Source: Desulfovibrio sp.
GTDB taxonomy: Bacteria > Desulfobacterota > Desulfovibrionia > Desulfovibrionales > Desulfovibrionaceae
DNA length: 41,641 nt
NCBI RefSeq assembly: GCF_009712225.1
Contig: NZ_WASP01000019.1
Location: 1 to 41,641 of the forward strand
Reading direction: 5' to 3'
Under the pieces are notes generated by a model. It was given only the letters and a program-made list of their open reading frames with translations, searched no databases and was not told where the DNA came from. Made by a program: the position numbers and the translations under genes. Position 1 is the stretch's first letter. Every line of letters starts with the position of its first letter. Positions 23,855-32,251 of the stretch are shown in pieces.

Positions 23855-25855
23855 TTACTGGTCAACCGGGCGGCAGCCCTTGATGCGCGCGTTCAGCACT
23901 TCGAGGCAGTGCTGCAACTCGGGCTTCTGGCTGAATTCGTCAATCAGTTCCGCCTCTGGCCGGTAAGGGCGGGGGGCCACAATTTCAAGCCGGGTTGCCC
24001 CGGCGCCGTATGCGGCCAGAGCGGCAAGCAGTTCTTCGCGCCCGCGCTCAAGCTGAAACATCTGGGTTTCGGCCTTGGGTGCCAGGCGTAAAACGCCGTC
24101 CTTCCATGTTGCGCTGATACCTCGCAGCAGATGCTGGCGCGGCATGTCGCGCCCGGCCTCCTGCCTGCTGGAGCAAAAATCGCAAAAGGCGGCCCAGTTG
24201 CAGGCGGCCTGCATCTGGGGGGCTGGCTCGGTCCGTTGCGCGAGCCGCTCAGCAGGAGCCGCAGGAGTTATTACCGCAGAACCTGCCCCAGTGCTACTGC
24301 CAACTGCGGTTTCGCCCCGGTTCTGGCTGGTCTGGCGAAAGCTGGCTGTATCCGGTGTGTCCTGCCCGGCGGAAGCGGAGCCAGAATCGTATTGACCGGC
24401 ATGGTCGGCAGGCTGTGCGCCGCCCCCGTTCTGTGTCGCAGCCCGCCAGGGCCGGTGCGACGGTGCAGGATTTGCCGATGTCGGGCTTGCCGTGACCGCG
24501 TCAGGCTCGTCTGATTCTGCATCATCCGCATCATTGGCGGCATGCTGCGCGGTGGCGGTATCTCTGGGGCGCGACTGCACCGGCTGCGCGCTGGACGCGG
24601 GCATGCCCGTGTTGCCTTCCATGTGCCCTTCCATCCGCTGGGCGGCGGGAGGCACGGGCTGACCCTGCTGTGGTGCGGTTCCTTGGCCTGCACCCTGCGA
24701 ACCACCACCTTGCGAACCGCCCTGGCTGGCGGGGCCGGGCGTGGCCTGCCCCACGGGCAGCAGCTGCGGCAGCAGGGCAAGGTTGAGCAGCAGAAGCTCA
24801 AGTGCTGCCGCCGGTTCGGGGCTTTGCACTATGCCGCGCTGCGCGTCAAGGGTCATCTGCCATGCAGCGTGCAGGTGCGGGGCCGAAAAACGGGGCGCAA
24901 TCTCCTGCCACATGGCGGCTTCGTCCGCTGGCAGGCGCAGGCTGGGCACAATGGCCTGCCCGCCTTGGCGCAGCAAAAACAGGTTGCGCAGGTTGCCCGC
25001 CAGCTCGCGCATGAAAAAGCCAATGTCCACGCCCTGTTGCAGTATCTGTGCGCATAGGTTTGCCACCGCGGCGCAGTCCTGCCCGTGCAGAGCTGCAAAC
25101 AGCTCGGCAAACAGTTCCTGCCCGGCAAGGCCCAGCACCTGACGTGTGGCGGCCACGGTCAGCTCCTCGCCACCCAGGGCAAGGGTCTGGTCGAGCAGCG
25201 ACATGCTGTCGCGCACGCTGCCTGCGGCGCGGCGGGCGATAAGACGCACCGCGCCTTCTTCAAAGGCAGCGTTTTCCTTGCGCAGCACGGCTGTAAGGTG
25301 TGCGTACAGGGCTTCTTCGCTCAGGTGGCGGAACACAAAGTGCTGGCAACGGCTCACAATGGTGATGGGAAACTTGTGTGCCTCTGTGGTGGCAAAGATG
25401 AATACCACGCGCTCCGGCGGCTCTTCCAGCGTCTTCAGCAGGGCGTTGAAGGCGTTGCGGGTGAGCATGTGGGCTTCGTCTATGATAAAAATCTTGTAGC
25501 GGCCTTCCATGGGCGCGTAGCCGATGGTTTCGCGCAGCGAACGGGCATCTTCGACGCTGTTGTTGGAAGCGCCGTCGATTTCCGTCACGTCCACGTGTAC
25601 GCCCTGGGTGATCTTGCGGCACTGCTCGCACTGGTTGCAGGGTTCTGGCCCCGGTGCGTGCTGGCAGTTGAGCGCCTTGGCAAAAATACGCGCAATGGTG
25701 GTTTTGCCAACGCCGCGCGTGCCGCTCAAAAGATAGGCGGCGGCGGGCCTGTCTTCGGCCGCAGCGCGAGAAAGGACGGCCTTGACCATGTCCTGACCTG
25801 CTACCTGAGCGAAGTTTTGCGGCCTGTATCGTGCGGCGAGAGAGAGATGTTTCAT
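23855..25855 (-). CDS. dnaX: DNA polymerase III subunit gamma/tau
   Basis: A 666-residue clamp-loader ATPase linking the replicative polymerase and helicase. N-terminal hallmarks: YRPQNFAQVAGQDMVKAVLSRA, Walker A GTRGVGKTTIARIFAKALN, the zinc-binding CNQCEQCRKI, Walker B FIIDEAHMLTRNAFNALLKTLEEPP, and sensor I FIFATTEAHKFPITIVSRCQHF. After about residue 370 comes a long Gly/Gln/Pro/Ala-rich linker of roughly 190 residues, then a C-terminal tau domain. No A-rich slippery sequence was seen, so a separate gamma form made by frameshifting is not supported. First gene of dnaX-ybaB-recR. Confidence 0.95.
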   Translation of the reverse strand: MKHLSLAARYRPQNFAQVAGQDMVKAVLSRAAAEDRPAAAYLLSGTRGVGKTTIARIFAKALNCQHAPGPEPCNQCEQCRKITQGVHVDVTEIDGASNNSVEDARSLRETIGYAPMEGRYKIFIIDEAHMLTRNAFNALLKTLEEPPERVVFIFATTEAHKFPITIVSRCQHFVFRHLSEEALYAHLTAVLRKENAAFEEGAVRLIARRAAGSVRDSMSLLDQTLALGGEELTVAATRQVLGLAGQELFAELFAALHGQDCAAVANLCAQILQQGVDIGFFMRELAGNLRNLFLLRQGGQAIVPSLRLPADEAAMWQEIAPRFSAPHLHAAWQMTLDAQRGIVQSPEPAAALELLLLNLALLPQLLPVGQATPGPASQGGSQGGGSQGAGQGTAPQQGQPVPPAAQRMEGHMEGNTGMPASSAQPVQSRPRDTATAQHAANDADDAESDEPDAVTASPTSANPAPSHRPWRAATQNGGGAQPADHAGQYDSGSASAGQDTPDTASFRQTSQNRGETAVGSSTGAGSAVITPAAPAERLAQRTEPAPQMQAACNWAAFCDFCSSRQEAGRDMPRQHLLRGISATWKDGVLRLAPKAETQMFQLERGREELLAALAAYGAGATRLEIVAPRPYRPEAELIDEFSQKPELQHCLEVLNARIKGCRPVDQ

Positions 25856-25997
25856 GGCGCTCGTTGCCTTTGAAAGATGACCAACGGGCTGTCGGGCAGT
25901 CCCGGATTACGCCGTGGCGAACCCGCAGAAAAGGCGGTTTGTCTGATTTGCCGCCGATACGCTTGGTATGCTGCGGCAGAGCAGGCTGGTGGTTGAA

Positions 25998-26030
25998 TTG
26001 GGCAGTTCCACATGGTGCGGAACTGCCCAA
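25998..26030. terminator. 12-base-pair hairpin after ilvE
   Basis: TTGGGCAGTTCC (25998-26009) pairs perfectly with GGAACTGCCCAA (26019-26030), about 50 bases beyond the ilvE stop and upstream of dnaX. There is no T tract on either strand, so termination would be inefficient or factor-assisted. Confidence 0.5.
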
Positions 26031-26076
26031 ACAGAACAGAAACTATCTGAACTGGGCAGGCCGTGCGGCCCGCCGC

Positions 26077-27003
26077 CTACTTTTTAACGCTAAAGCGGTG
26101 CAGCCAGCCTTCGTACTTGGGATTTTCGCCGCGTACGATGGCAAAGTATTCCTTCTGCAGGTGCTTGGTCACCGGGCCAGCGTGACCAGCGCCGATCTGG
26201 CGGTGATCAAGTTCGCGGATGGGGGTGATTTCAGCCGCGGTGCCGGTGAAGAAAGCTTCGTCAGCGATATAGAATTCGTCGCGGGTGAACTGCTGTTCTT
26301 CCACGGTGTAGCCAAGGTCGCGAGCCAGGGTCATGACGGAATCACGCGTAAGGCCGCCCAGAATGGACGTCCACGGAGTGGTTTTGATCACGCCGTTGCG
26401 CACGATAAAGATGTTCTCGCCCGTGGCTTCGGAAACGTAGCCGTTGGTGTCGAGCATCACTGCTTCGTCGTAGCCGTCTTCCTTGGCTTCCACCTTGGCA
26501 AGGATGGAATTGATGTAGTTACCGGCGGCCTTGGATTTGGACATGCTGGTATTTACATGGCTGCGGGCAAAGCTGCTGGTCTTGACGCGAATGCCCTTTT
26601 CAAGAGCTTCTGCACCAAGGTAAGCGCCCCAGGCCCAGGCGGCGATGATGGTCTGCACCGGGTTGTTGCCGGGGTAGACGCCCATTTCGCCGTGGCCCAC
26701 AAAAGAGAGGGGGCGCACGTAGCCTTCGGGCAGTTCGTTGGCCTTGAGGGTCTCAACACAGGCGGTTACCAGCTGGTCAGCCGTAAAGGGTACTTCAAGG
26801 CGCATAATCTTAGCGGAGTTAATTAGGCGCTTGCAGTGGTCTTCCAGGCGAAAAACGGCTGAGGTGCCATCGGCGCAGGCGTACGCGCGAATGCCTTCAA
26901 ATACGGCGCTGCCATAGTGCAGGGCGTGGGTCAGCACATGGACCTGTGCTTGTTCAGAAGGGAGCATTTTTCCGTCAAACCAGATAAACTTTGTGTTCGG
27001 CAT
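26077..27003 (-). CDS. ilvE: branched-chain amino acid aminotransferase
   Basis: A 308-residue PLP enzyme of fold type IV that interconverts Leu, Ile and Val with their 2-oxo acids. The N-terminus FIWFDGKMLPSEQAQVHVLTHALHYGSAVFEGIRAY, the PLP lysine in SKSKAAGNYINSILAK, EAVMLDTNGYVSEATGENIFIV, and TSILGGLTRDSV are family hallmarks. GGAGG lies eight bases upstream of the ATG at 27003; an in-frame start 42 bases earlier gives a basic, non-family leader. A promoter at 27079-27107 and the hairpin at 25998-26030 suggest a single-gene transcript. Confidence 0.95.
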   Translation of the reverse strand: MPNTKFIWFDGKMLPSEQAQVHVLTHALHYGSAVFEGIRAYACADGTSAVFRLEDHCKRLINSAKIMRLEVPFTADQLVTACVETLKANELPEGYVRPLSFVGHGEMGVYPGNNPVQTIIAAWAWGAYLGAEALEKGIRVKTSSFARSHVNTSMSKSKAAGNYINSILAKVEAKEDGYDEAVMLDTNGYVSEATGENIFIVRNGVIKTTPWTSILGGLTRDSVMTLARDLGYTVEEQQFTRDEFYIADEAFFTGTAAEITPIRELDHRQIGAGHAGPVTKHLQKEYFAIVRGENPKYEGWLHRFSVKK

Positions 27004-27078
27004 GGCTTTCCTCCGCAGTAGCCTGCTGTATGAGACGCGGTCCACAGGGGCAGTCCCGGTGGTTGCCGCAAGAGCAAA

Positions 27079-27107
27079 AATCTACTGAAAATGGCCGCAT
27101 ATGGCAA
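27079..27107 (-). promoter_or_regulatory. candidate sigma-70 promoter for ilvE
   Basis: On the minus strand TTGCCA (complement of 27102-27107) and TAGATT (complement of 27079-27084) are 17 bases apart, matching 5/6 and 4/6 of consensus. The leader to ilvE would be about 70 bases. Confidence 0.55.
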
Positions 27108-27286
27108 GCAGTTGGGCTTGTGGCCGAAAAGAATATCCGCAATTGCGCGGGTCTGGGACGGCAAGGGGCAGGGTGGGGGCGCGAAATGGGCAAGGCCGGG
27201 CAGCCGGACGGGAAACAAAGGGCTGGCCCTGCGGCTGGCGATGCCGTATGTTCAGAGCTGCAAACAAGCATTATGAGGCCGAAATT

Positions 27287-29107
27287 ATGAGCGAAACATA
27301 TGTGCTGGGCATAGATGCCGGAGGTACGCATACCGATGCCGTGCTGCTTGCCTGCCCCGCCACGGCTGAAGGCGTGGCTGCACCGGCCGGGCCTGCTGCC
27401 CGCCTGCTGGGCTGCGCCAAGGTGCGCACGAGGCACGAAGATTTGCCGCGGTCTGTGCGCGGGGTTCTGGCCGCTCTGGCCAAGGCAGCGCCCCAAAGTG
27501 ATTTTGGCCGCATAACACGCGTGACCCTTGGCGCAACCCTTGCCGTCAATGCTCTGGTGCAAAACAGGGCAGACCGCGTAGGCCTGGCTGTTTCTGCCGG
27601 GCCGGGGCTTGATCCTCGCCGGTTTATTCTTGGCAGGCATGTGTGCGTTGTACCCGGCGGGCTCGACCACCGGGGTGTTGAAGTCAGCCCTCTGCGTACG
27701 GATGCCCTGCGCGAGGCTGCCGCCAGCTGGCAGCGCGAGGGTGTGGCCGCAGTAGCCTGCGTGGGCAAATTTTCGCCCCGCAATGCCGCGCATGAGCAAA
27801 CCATGGCCGATGCCGTGCGCGATGCCGTGCCGAACATGCCCGTTACCGAAGGGCACAGGCTTTCGGGCAGGCTCAACTTCCCCCGACGTCTGGCAACTGC
27901 CTATTTCAACGCTGCGGTGGCTCGCCTGCACGGTGAATTTCTGGATGCCGTGGAGGCCGCTCTGGCCGCGGCGGGCATTCGCGCCTCGGTGCGTCTGCTC
28001 AAGGCAGACGGCGGGGCCGTGCCGCTGGAGCTTTCGCGCCGCGAGCCGGTGCAGTCCATTCTTTCCGGCCCTGCGGCCAGTGTCATGGGCGTGCTGGCCC
28101 TGTGCCACTGCAGCGACGTCATGCGGCAGGGCTGCTCGCTGCTGCTCGACATGGGCGGCACCACCACCGACATGGCTCTTTTTGTGAATGGCTCGCCCGT
28201 GGTGGACAGGGACGGTATGCTGCTTGAAGGTCGGCGTACCCTTGTGCGCGCGCTGGCCACTGTATCCATTGGCGTTGGCGGCGATTCGCTGCTTGCGGTG
28301 GATACGGCTTCGGGCGCAGCCAGCCCTGTAAGGGTCGGCCCCCTGCGCGAAGGCCCGGCCATGGCTTTTGGCGGTGCGCAGCCCACCCTGCTGGATGCCC
28401 TGAACGTGCTCAATTCTTGTGCAGCAAGCGCAGGCGGCCCAAATACACTGCCAGATGGTCTTCCCGACGCTCTGGCAGATGCCGTGGCGGGCGATGTGCC
28501 CGCTTCGGCCAGGGGGATTGCCGCGCTGGCAGCCCGGCATGGTCTGTCGGCCATTGAACTGGCTCAACTGGCGGTGGATGACGCACTGCAGCAGGTGGCC
28601 TCCGCTGCCCGGGCCTTGACCGAGGGCGTCAACGCGCGGCCCATCTATACGCTGGCGGGGCTCAAGGCCCTGCGCGAGGCACGTCCCACCCATGCCTGGC
28701 TGGTGGGCGGCCCTGCCTGCTGTGTGGCCAAGCGCCTGTCGCAGGTGCTGGACATGGAGGTGCAAACGCCTCCGCACGCCGATGTTGCCAATGCCGTGGG
28801 CGCGGCCCTCACCCTTCCCACCGACGCGCTTGAACTTTACGCCGATACCGGGCGCTGCGTGCTGACCGTACCCGCGCTGGACATAACCGAGCGCATCGGC
28901 AAGTCGTACAGCCTCAACGAGGCCCGTCAGCGCGCCTGTGACCTGCTGCGGGAGCGGCTGGAGGCTGCGGGTGAAAGCGGCTCGCGGGTGGAAGTGACCG
29001 AGGCCGACATCTTTGCCACGCTTGATGATGCCGGATACGGCAGTCGCGATATTCGGGTTGTCTGTCAGGTTGTCCCCGGTCTCTCCGCTTTCATGAATCT
29101 GGCGTGA
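27287..29107 (+). CDS. hydantoinase/oxoprolinase family protein
   Basis: A 606-residue cytoplasmic protein of the HyuA/acetone-carboxylase-beta family, ASKHA-like fold. The first phosphate motif YVLGIDAGGTHTDAVLL is at the N-terminus, a second (LLLDMGGTTTDMALFVNG) is near the centre, and VTLGATLAVNALVQNRADRVGL fits the family. Members hydrolyse cyclic amides such as hydantoin or 5-oxoproline with ATP, usually with a HyuB partner. No HyuB is adjacent, so substrate and activity are undetermined. The start at 27287 (MSETYVLGIDAG) has GAGG upstream; earlier in-frame starts are Gly/Arg-rich and unlikely. Divergent from ilvE. Confidence 0.85.
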   Translation: MSETYVLGIDAGGTHTDAVLLACPATAEGVAAPAGPAARLLGCAKVRTRHEDLPRSVRGVLAALAKAAPQSDFGRITRVTLGATLAVNALVQNRADRVGLAVSAGPGLDPRRFILGRHVCVVPGGLDHRGVEVSPLRTDALREAAASWQREGVAAVACVGKFSPRNAAHEQTMADAVRDAVPNMPVTEGHRLSGRLNFPRRLATAYFNAAVARLHGEFLDAVEAALAAAGIRASVRLLKADGGAVPLELSRREPVQSILSGPAASVMGVLALCHCSDVMRQGCSLLLDMGGTTTDMALFVNGSPVVDRDGMLLEGRRTLVRALATVSIGVGGDSLLAVDTASGAASPVRVGPLREGPAMAFGGAQPTLLDALNVLNSCAASAGGPNTLPDGLPDALADAVAGDVPASARGIAALAARHGLSAIELAQLAVDDALQQVASAARALTEGVNARPIYTLAGLKALREARPTHAWLVGGPACCVAKRLSQVLDMEVQTPPHADVANAVGAALTLPTDALELYADTGRCVLTVPALDITERIGKSYSLNEARQRACDLLRERLEAAGESGSRVEVTEADIFATLDDAGYGSRDIRVVCQVVPGLSAFMNLA

Positions 29108-29108
29108 T

Positions 29109-29211
29109 CGGGTGCGGCGGGAGTGTCTTTTCCCTTTCGGCAATGTACACTCCCTGCATGAAAACCGGAGTTTCCTTGTCGAAAGAAAAAATCCGTCGCA
29201 CACCGCACCCG
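29109..29211. repeat. nested inverted repeats after the hydantoinase gene
   Basis: Outer arms CGGGTGCGG (29109-29117) and CCGCACCCG (29203-29211) enclose inner arms GGGAGTGT (29119-29126) and ACACTCCC (29147-29154). The outer left arm begins at the hydantoinase stop. No T tract is attached. The 208-base gap is otherwise without a supported gene. Confidence 0.45.
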
Positions 29212-29315
29212 CTTACGGAAGCATGGATGGATGACAATTTTGCTGGAAAACAAAAGTTATCAAAACTGCAACCACTTGTTGCAGAAAAGCACGTTGCTTT
29301 GCGCAGCAGACTGAT

Positions 29316-29864
29316 ATGAAAATTCTCCACGGATACAACATAACGCAGGGTACGGAAGTCCATGTCCCCTTGCTGGCGGCCATAGAAGTGGCCGCTGCGG
29401 GTATTTTCCCCTCTGGTTCCATACCCGATCATATTCGTACCGATTTTACACCCGTGGACAAACTGTTTGAGGCTGTTCACAAAGGTTTGCTCTGGGTGGC
29501 ACTTGCCCATGAAGGCTCCCCTGTGGGCTATGCCTTTGTGCAAATGGTTGAAAATGTAGCCCTGTTGGCGCAGATGGATGTACACCCCGGCCACATGCGC
29601 AGAGGTATCGGCACAGCGCTGGTTGGGCAGATTGCCGAAGCCTTGCGGGTGCGCAATGTGCCAGCCCTCTACCTCACAACATTTACCCATGTGCCCTGGA
29701 ATGCAGCCTTTTATGGCAAAATGGGATTTGTTGCCCTGGATGAAGCGAATTCGCCCCTGTTTCTTCACAATATTCTTGAAGAAGAAAGGCGTCATGGTTT
29801 GATCAACCGCAGTGGCATGAGGATGCTTCTTGGGCACAAGACAAACCAGAATTTTTTATCCTGA
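29316..29864 (+). CDS. GNAT family N-acetyltransferase
   Basis: A 182-residue enzyme that transfers an acyl group from acetyl-CoA to an unknown acceptor. The acetyl-CoA site is clear: VALLAQMDVHPGHMRRGIGTALVGQIAEALR, followed by LYLTTFTHVPWNAAFYGKMGFVAL, the strand-helix that closes the fold. The start at 29316 lacks a good Shine-Dalgarno; the N-terminus MKILHGYNITQGTEVHVPLLAAIEVAA fits a GNAT beginning. It stands alone between the hydantoinase gene and trmL. Confidence 0.85.
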   Translation: MKILHGYNITQGTEVHVPLLAAIEVAAAGIFPSGSIPDHIRTDFTPVDKLFEAVHKGLLWVALAHEGSPVGYAFVQMVENVALLAQMDVHPGHMRRGIGTALVGQIAEALRVRNVPALYLTTFTHVPWNAAFYGKMGFVALDEANSPLFLHNILEEERRHGLINRSGMRMLLGHKTNQNFLS

Positions 29865-29874
29865 CAACGCGACG

Positions 29875-29880
29875 TATAAT
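29875..29880 (+). promoter_or_regulatory. candidate -10 box before trmL
   Basis: A perfect TATAAT lies 32 bases before the trmL ATG; the -35 region at the expected distance is only T-rich. trmL has no recognisable Shine-Dalgarno, so a short leader is likely if this is used. Confidence 0.35.
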
Positions 29881-29912
29881 AGCCTAACAACACATTATTA
29901 CCCATATTCATC

Positions 29913-30386
29913 ATGCAGATAGTTCTCTTCGAGCCGGAAATTCCCCCGAACACGGGCAATATCGCCCGTCTGTGCGCCGCCACCGACACCACGCTCAACC
30001 TCATCGAGCCCTTGGGCTTCAAGCTTGAGGACCGCTACCTCAAGCGTGCCGGGCTGGATTACTGGCCCAACGTGCGCCTGCGTGTGTGGCCTGACTGGGC
30101 CGCATTTGCGGCGGAGGGGCAGCAGGGCGCACGGCTCGTGCTTACCTCGGCCAAGAAGGGGCAGGTGAGCGCCCCGGCCCACCAGTTTGCCTTTGAGCCG
30201 GACGACTGCCTTGTGTTCGGGCCAGAAACGCGCGGCCTGCCGCAGGAAATTCTGGATCTTTCGCCCCACCGCATCCGCATTCCCATGATCGAAGGCCGTG
30301 TGCGCAGCCTGAATCTCTCCACCTCGGCGGGCATAGTGCTGTACATGGCCCTTGCCCGCACGGGACTGATGGAGGACTGGAAGTGA
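29913..30386 (+). CDS. trmL: tRNA (cytidine-34-2'-O)-methyltransferase TrmL
   Basis: A 157-residue SPOUT methyltransferase modifying the wobble base of leucine tRNAs. The trefoil-knot elements are clear: EIPPNTGNIARLCAATDTTL at the N-terminus, DDCLVFGPETRGLPQEI, and IPMIEGRVRSLNLSTSAGIVLYMAL at the C-terminus. No Shine-Dalgarno precedes the ATG, which is unusual next to its neighbours. Its stop overlaps the GTG start of cbiB by four bases, indicating coupled translation of two functionally unrelated genes. Confidence 0.93.
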   Translation: MQIVLFEPEIPPNTGNIARLCAATDTTLNLIEPLGFKLEDRYLKRAGLDYWPNVRLRVWPDWAAFAAEGQQGARLVLTSAKKGQVSAPAHQFAFEPDDCLVFGPETRGLPQEILDLSPHRIRIPMIEGRVRSLNLSTSAGIVLYMALARTGLMEDWK

Positions 30387-31441
30387 GCCTGGCGCAGCTG
30401 TTTCCCTATTCCGTATGGGAATGCTGGTGGCTTGCCCCTGCGGCCCTGATTCTCGACATCTGGCTGGGAGACCCCGACCTGCCGTGGCGGCACCCCGTGT
30501 GCGCCGTGGGCAAACTGCTGGACAAACTGGAGACTCCCGCCCGTAATTTTATGGGCGCTGGCGGGGCAGAGGCCGAGCGGGTGCGCGGGCGTTTTGCCGG
30601 GGCCGTGGCGCTGGCCGCGCTTGTGGGGCTAACGGGTCTTGCGGCCTGGGGGCTGGTTTCCCTGCCGGTGCTGGGCGGGTTGCTGGCTCTGTATCTGGCA
30701 TGGGCCGGGCTTGCCATGGGCAGCCTGCTGCGCACCGGGCGAGAGGTGCTGCGCCGGGTGGAAAATTATGAAGAAGCTGAAGCCCGGGAGGCGCTCTCGT
30801 GGCTGGTCAGTCGCGATACCTCAGGCATGGATCGCCCTCTCATGCGCAAAACGCTGGCCGACACGCTTTCTGAAAATCTTACGGATGCCTTTATTGCCCC
30901 GTTTTTCTGGCTGCTGGTGGGTGGCCCCGTGGCCATGTGGTGCTACAAGGCTGTGAGCACCACTGATTCCATGTGGGGCTATGTGACCGAAAAGTGGCGC
31001 TGGCTGGGTTGGGCCGGGGCGCGCGGAGACGACGCACTGGCCTATGTTCCTGCCCGACTGTCTGCCTGTGCGGCATGGCTTGCAGACAGGTGTGTGGCCA
31101 ACCTGCGATTTTTGCCCTCCAGATTGCTGCCAAAAAACAAATGGCAGGGCCGCTGGCCCGGTCTTGGCGTTGTGGCCCGGCAGGCCGTGGGCATGCCCAG
31201 CCCCAATTCAGGCTGGTCCATGACCGCTTGCGCGTGGCTGTGCGGCGCACGCATGGGCGGGCCATCCGTCTATTTTGGCACGCTTACCCCCAAGCCCTGG
31301 CTGGGGCCGGAGCAGGGCGAGGCTGCCCCCTGGGACCATGCGCGTCTGCTGGCTCTTTGCGAACTCTTGCGCTATAGCGCCTTGTGTGGGGGGCTGGCCC
31401 TCTGGGTGTGCGCAATGGTGGCCCGGGTTCCCTTATTCTGA
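30383..31441 (+). CDS. cbiB: adenosylcobinamide-phosphate synthase CbiB
   Basis: A 352-residue integral membrane enzyme attaching aminopropanol phosphate to cobyric acid in B12 synthesis. Hallmarks: LDIWLGDPDLPWRHPVCAVGKLLDKLE at the N-terminus, ALSWLVSRDTSGMDRPLMRKTLADTLSENLTDAFIAPFFWLLVGG in the centre, KAVSTTDSMWGY, and the late NSGWSMTACA. The GTG start overlaps the trmL stop and has GGAGG upstream. No other cobalamin genes are in the window. Confidence 0.93.
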   Translation: MSLAQLFPYSVWECWWLAPAALILDIWLGDPDLPWRHPVCAVGKLLDKLETPARNFMGAGGAEAERVRGRFAGAVALAALVGLTGLAAWGLVSLPVLGGLLALYLAWAGLAMGSLLRTGREVLRRVENYEEAEAREALSWLVSRDTSGMDRPLMRKTLADTLSENLTDAFIAPFFWLLVGGPVAMWCYKAVSTTDSMWGYVTEKWRWLGWAGARGDDALAYVPARLSACAAWLADRCVANLRFLPSRLLPKNKWQGRWPGLGVVARQAVGMPSPNSGWSMTACAWLCGARMGGPSVYFGTLTPKPWLGPEQGEAAPWDHARLLALCELLRYSALCGGLALWVCAMVARVPLF

Positions 31442-31448
31442 GGATGCC

Positions 31449-32183
31449 ATGCTGTTATCAGTATTGTGTGTGACAGGCCTTTTGGTGGGGCTGCTGGTAG
31501 GGCTTACGGGCGTGGGCGGTATTCTGATCCCCCCGGCCCTGATCCTGCTGAGCGGTCTTGAACCGCACGAAGCCATGGGTACCGCGCTGGCCTCGTTTTT
31601 TCCAATCGCGCTGGTGGGAACCTACATGTACCGCCGTCTGGGGCATGTGGACTGGTCACAGGCCGTGCCCTACATGATGGGCGGGCTTGCCGCGTTGCCG
31701 GGTGCCATGATCAATGCGCACATCAACGCGAGCCCGCTGGTGATACTGCTGGCAAGCATCATACTGTTTGCGGGTGTGTGTGTTTTGCGGCCCCCAAAGG
31801 CCGGGGGCAGCGTATTCTGGCAGAGTCGTACGGGATTTTTTATTATCGGCGCTGCCACGGCTTTTCTGGCGGGCATGACAGGCGCGGGCGGGCCCGTGCT
31901 TTCCATCCCCTGGATGATCGCCGCCGGGGTTTCACCCATGACTGCGGTGGGCCTTGCCATGCCGTATCAGGTGGTTACAGCCCTGTTTGGAACTGTGGGC
32001 AACATTCAGGCCGGGCATGTGGATTTTGAGCTGCTGCCCGCGCTGTGCCTGCTAGAAACCGCAGGCTTTGGTCTTGGCGTGGCCCTTGCCCGGCGCACGC
32101 CCACTGCCACCCTGCGTACGTTGATCGGCGGCGTGTGCTGCCTGTTGGGATTGGTATTGCTGGTTCGCGGGATTTCTGGCTGA
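31449..32183 (+). CDS. TauE/SafE family permease
   Basis: A 244-residue membrane protein of about eight helices. The duplicated motif is visible: LVGLTGVGGILIPPALILLSGLEPHEAMGTALASFF in the first half and LAGMTGAGGPVLSIPWMIAAGVSPMTAVGLAMP in the second. Relatives export sulfite, sulfoacetate or other organic anions; the substrate here is unknown, though a sulfur anion would suit a sulfate reducer. GAGG precedes the ATG, seven bases after the cbiB stop; an in-frame start at 31275 lies inside cbiB. Confidence 0.88.
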   Translation: MLLSVLCVTGLLVGLLVGLTGVGGILIPPALILLSGLEPHEAMGTALASFFPIALVGTYMYRRLGHVDWSQAVPYMMGGLAALPGAMINAHINASPLVILLASIILFAGVCVLRPPKAGGSVFWQSRTGFFIIGAATAFLAGMTGAGGPVLSIPWMIAAGVSPMTAVGLAMPYQVVTALFGTVGNIQAGHVDFELLPALCLLETAGFGLGVALARRTPTATLRTLIGGVCCLLGLVLLVRGISG

Positions 32184-32251
32184 TCCGGAAAGTTCTGCGC
32201 CTGCCTGTTGCAAGAAAACCGTGCCTACCGTGCACCCCCAGAGGGAGCCGC

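Noticed and set aside
23855..25855. Programmed frameshift in dnaX
   Set aside because: No A-AAA-AAG type slippery sequence is visible on the coding strand in the expected region.
29104..29319. Short open frame in the hydantoinase-GNAT gap
   Set aside because: It overlaps both neighbours and the inverted repeats, lacks a ribosome site and has no family-like composition.
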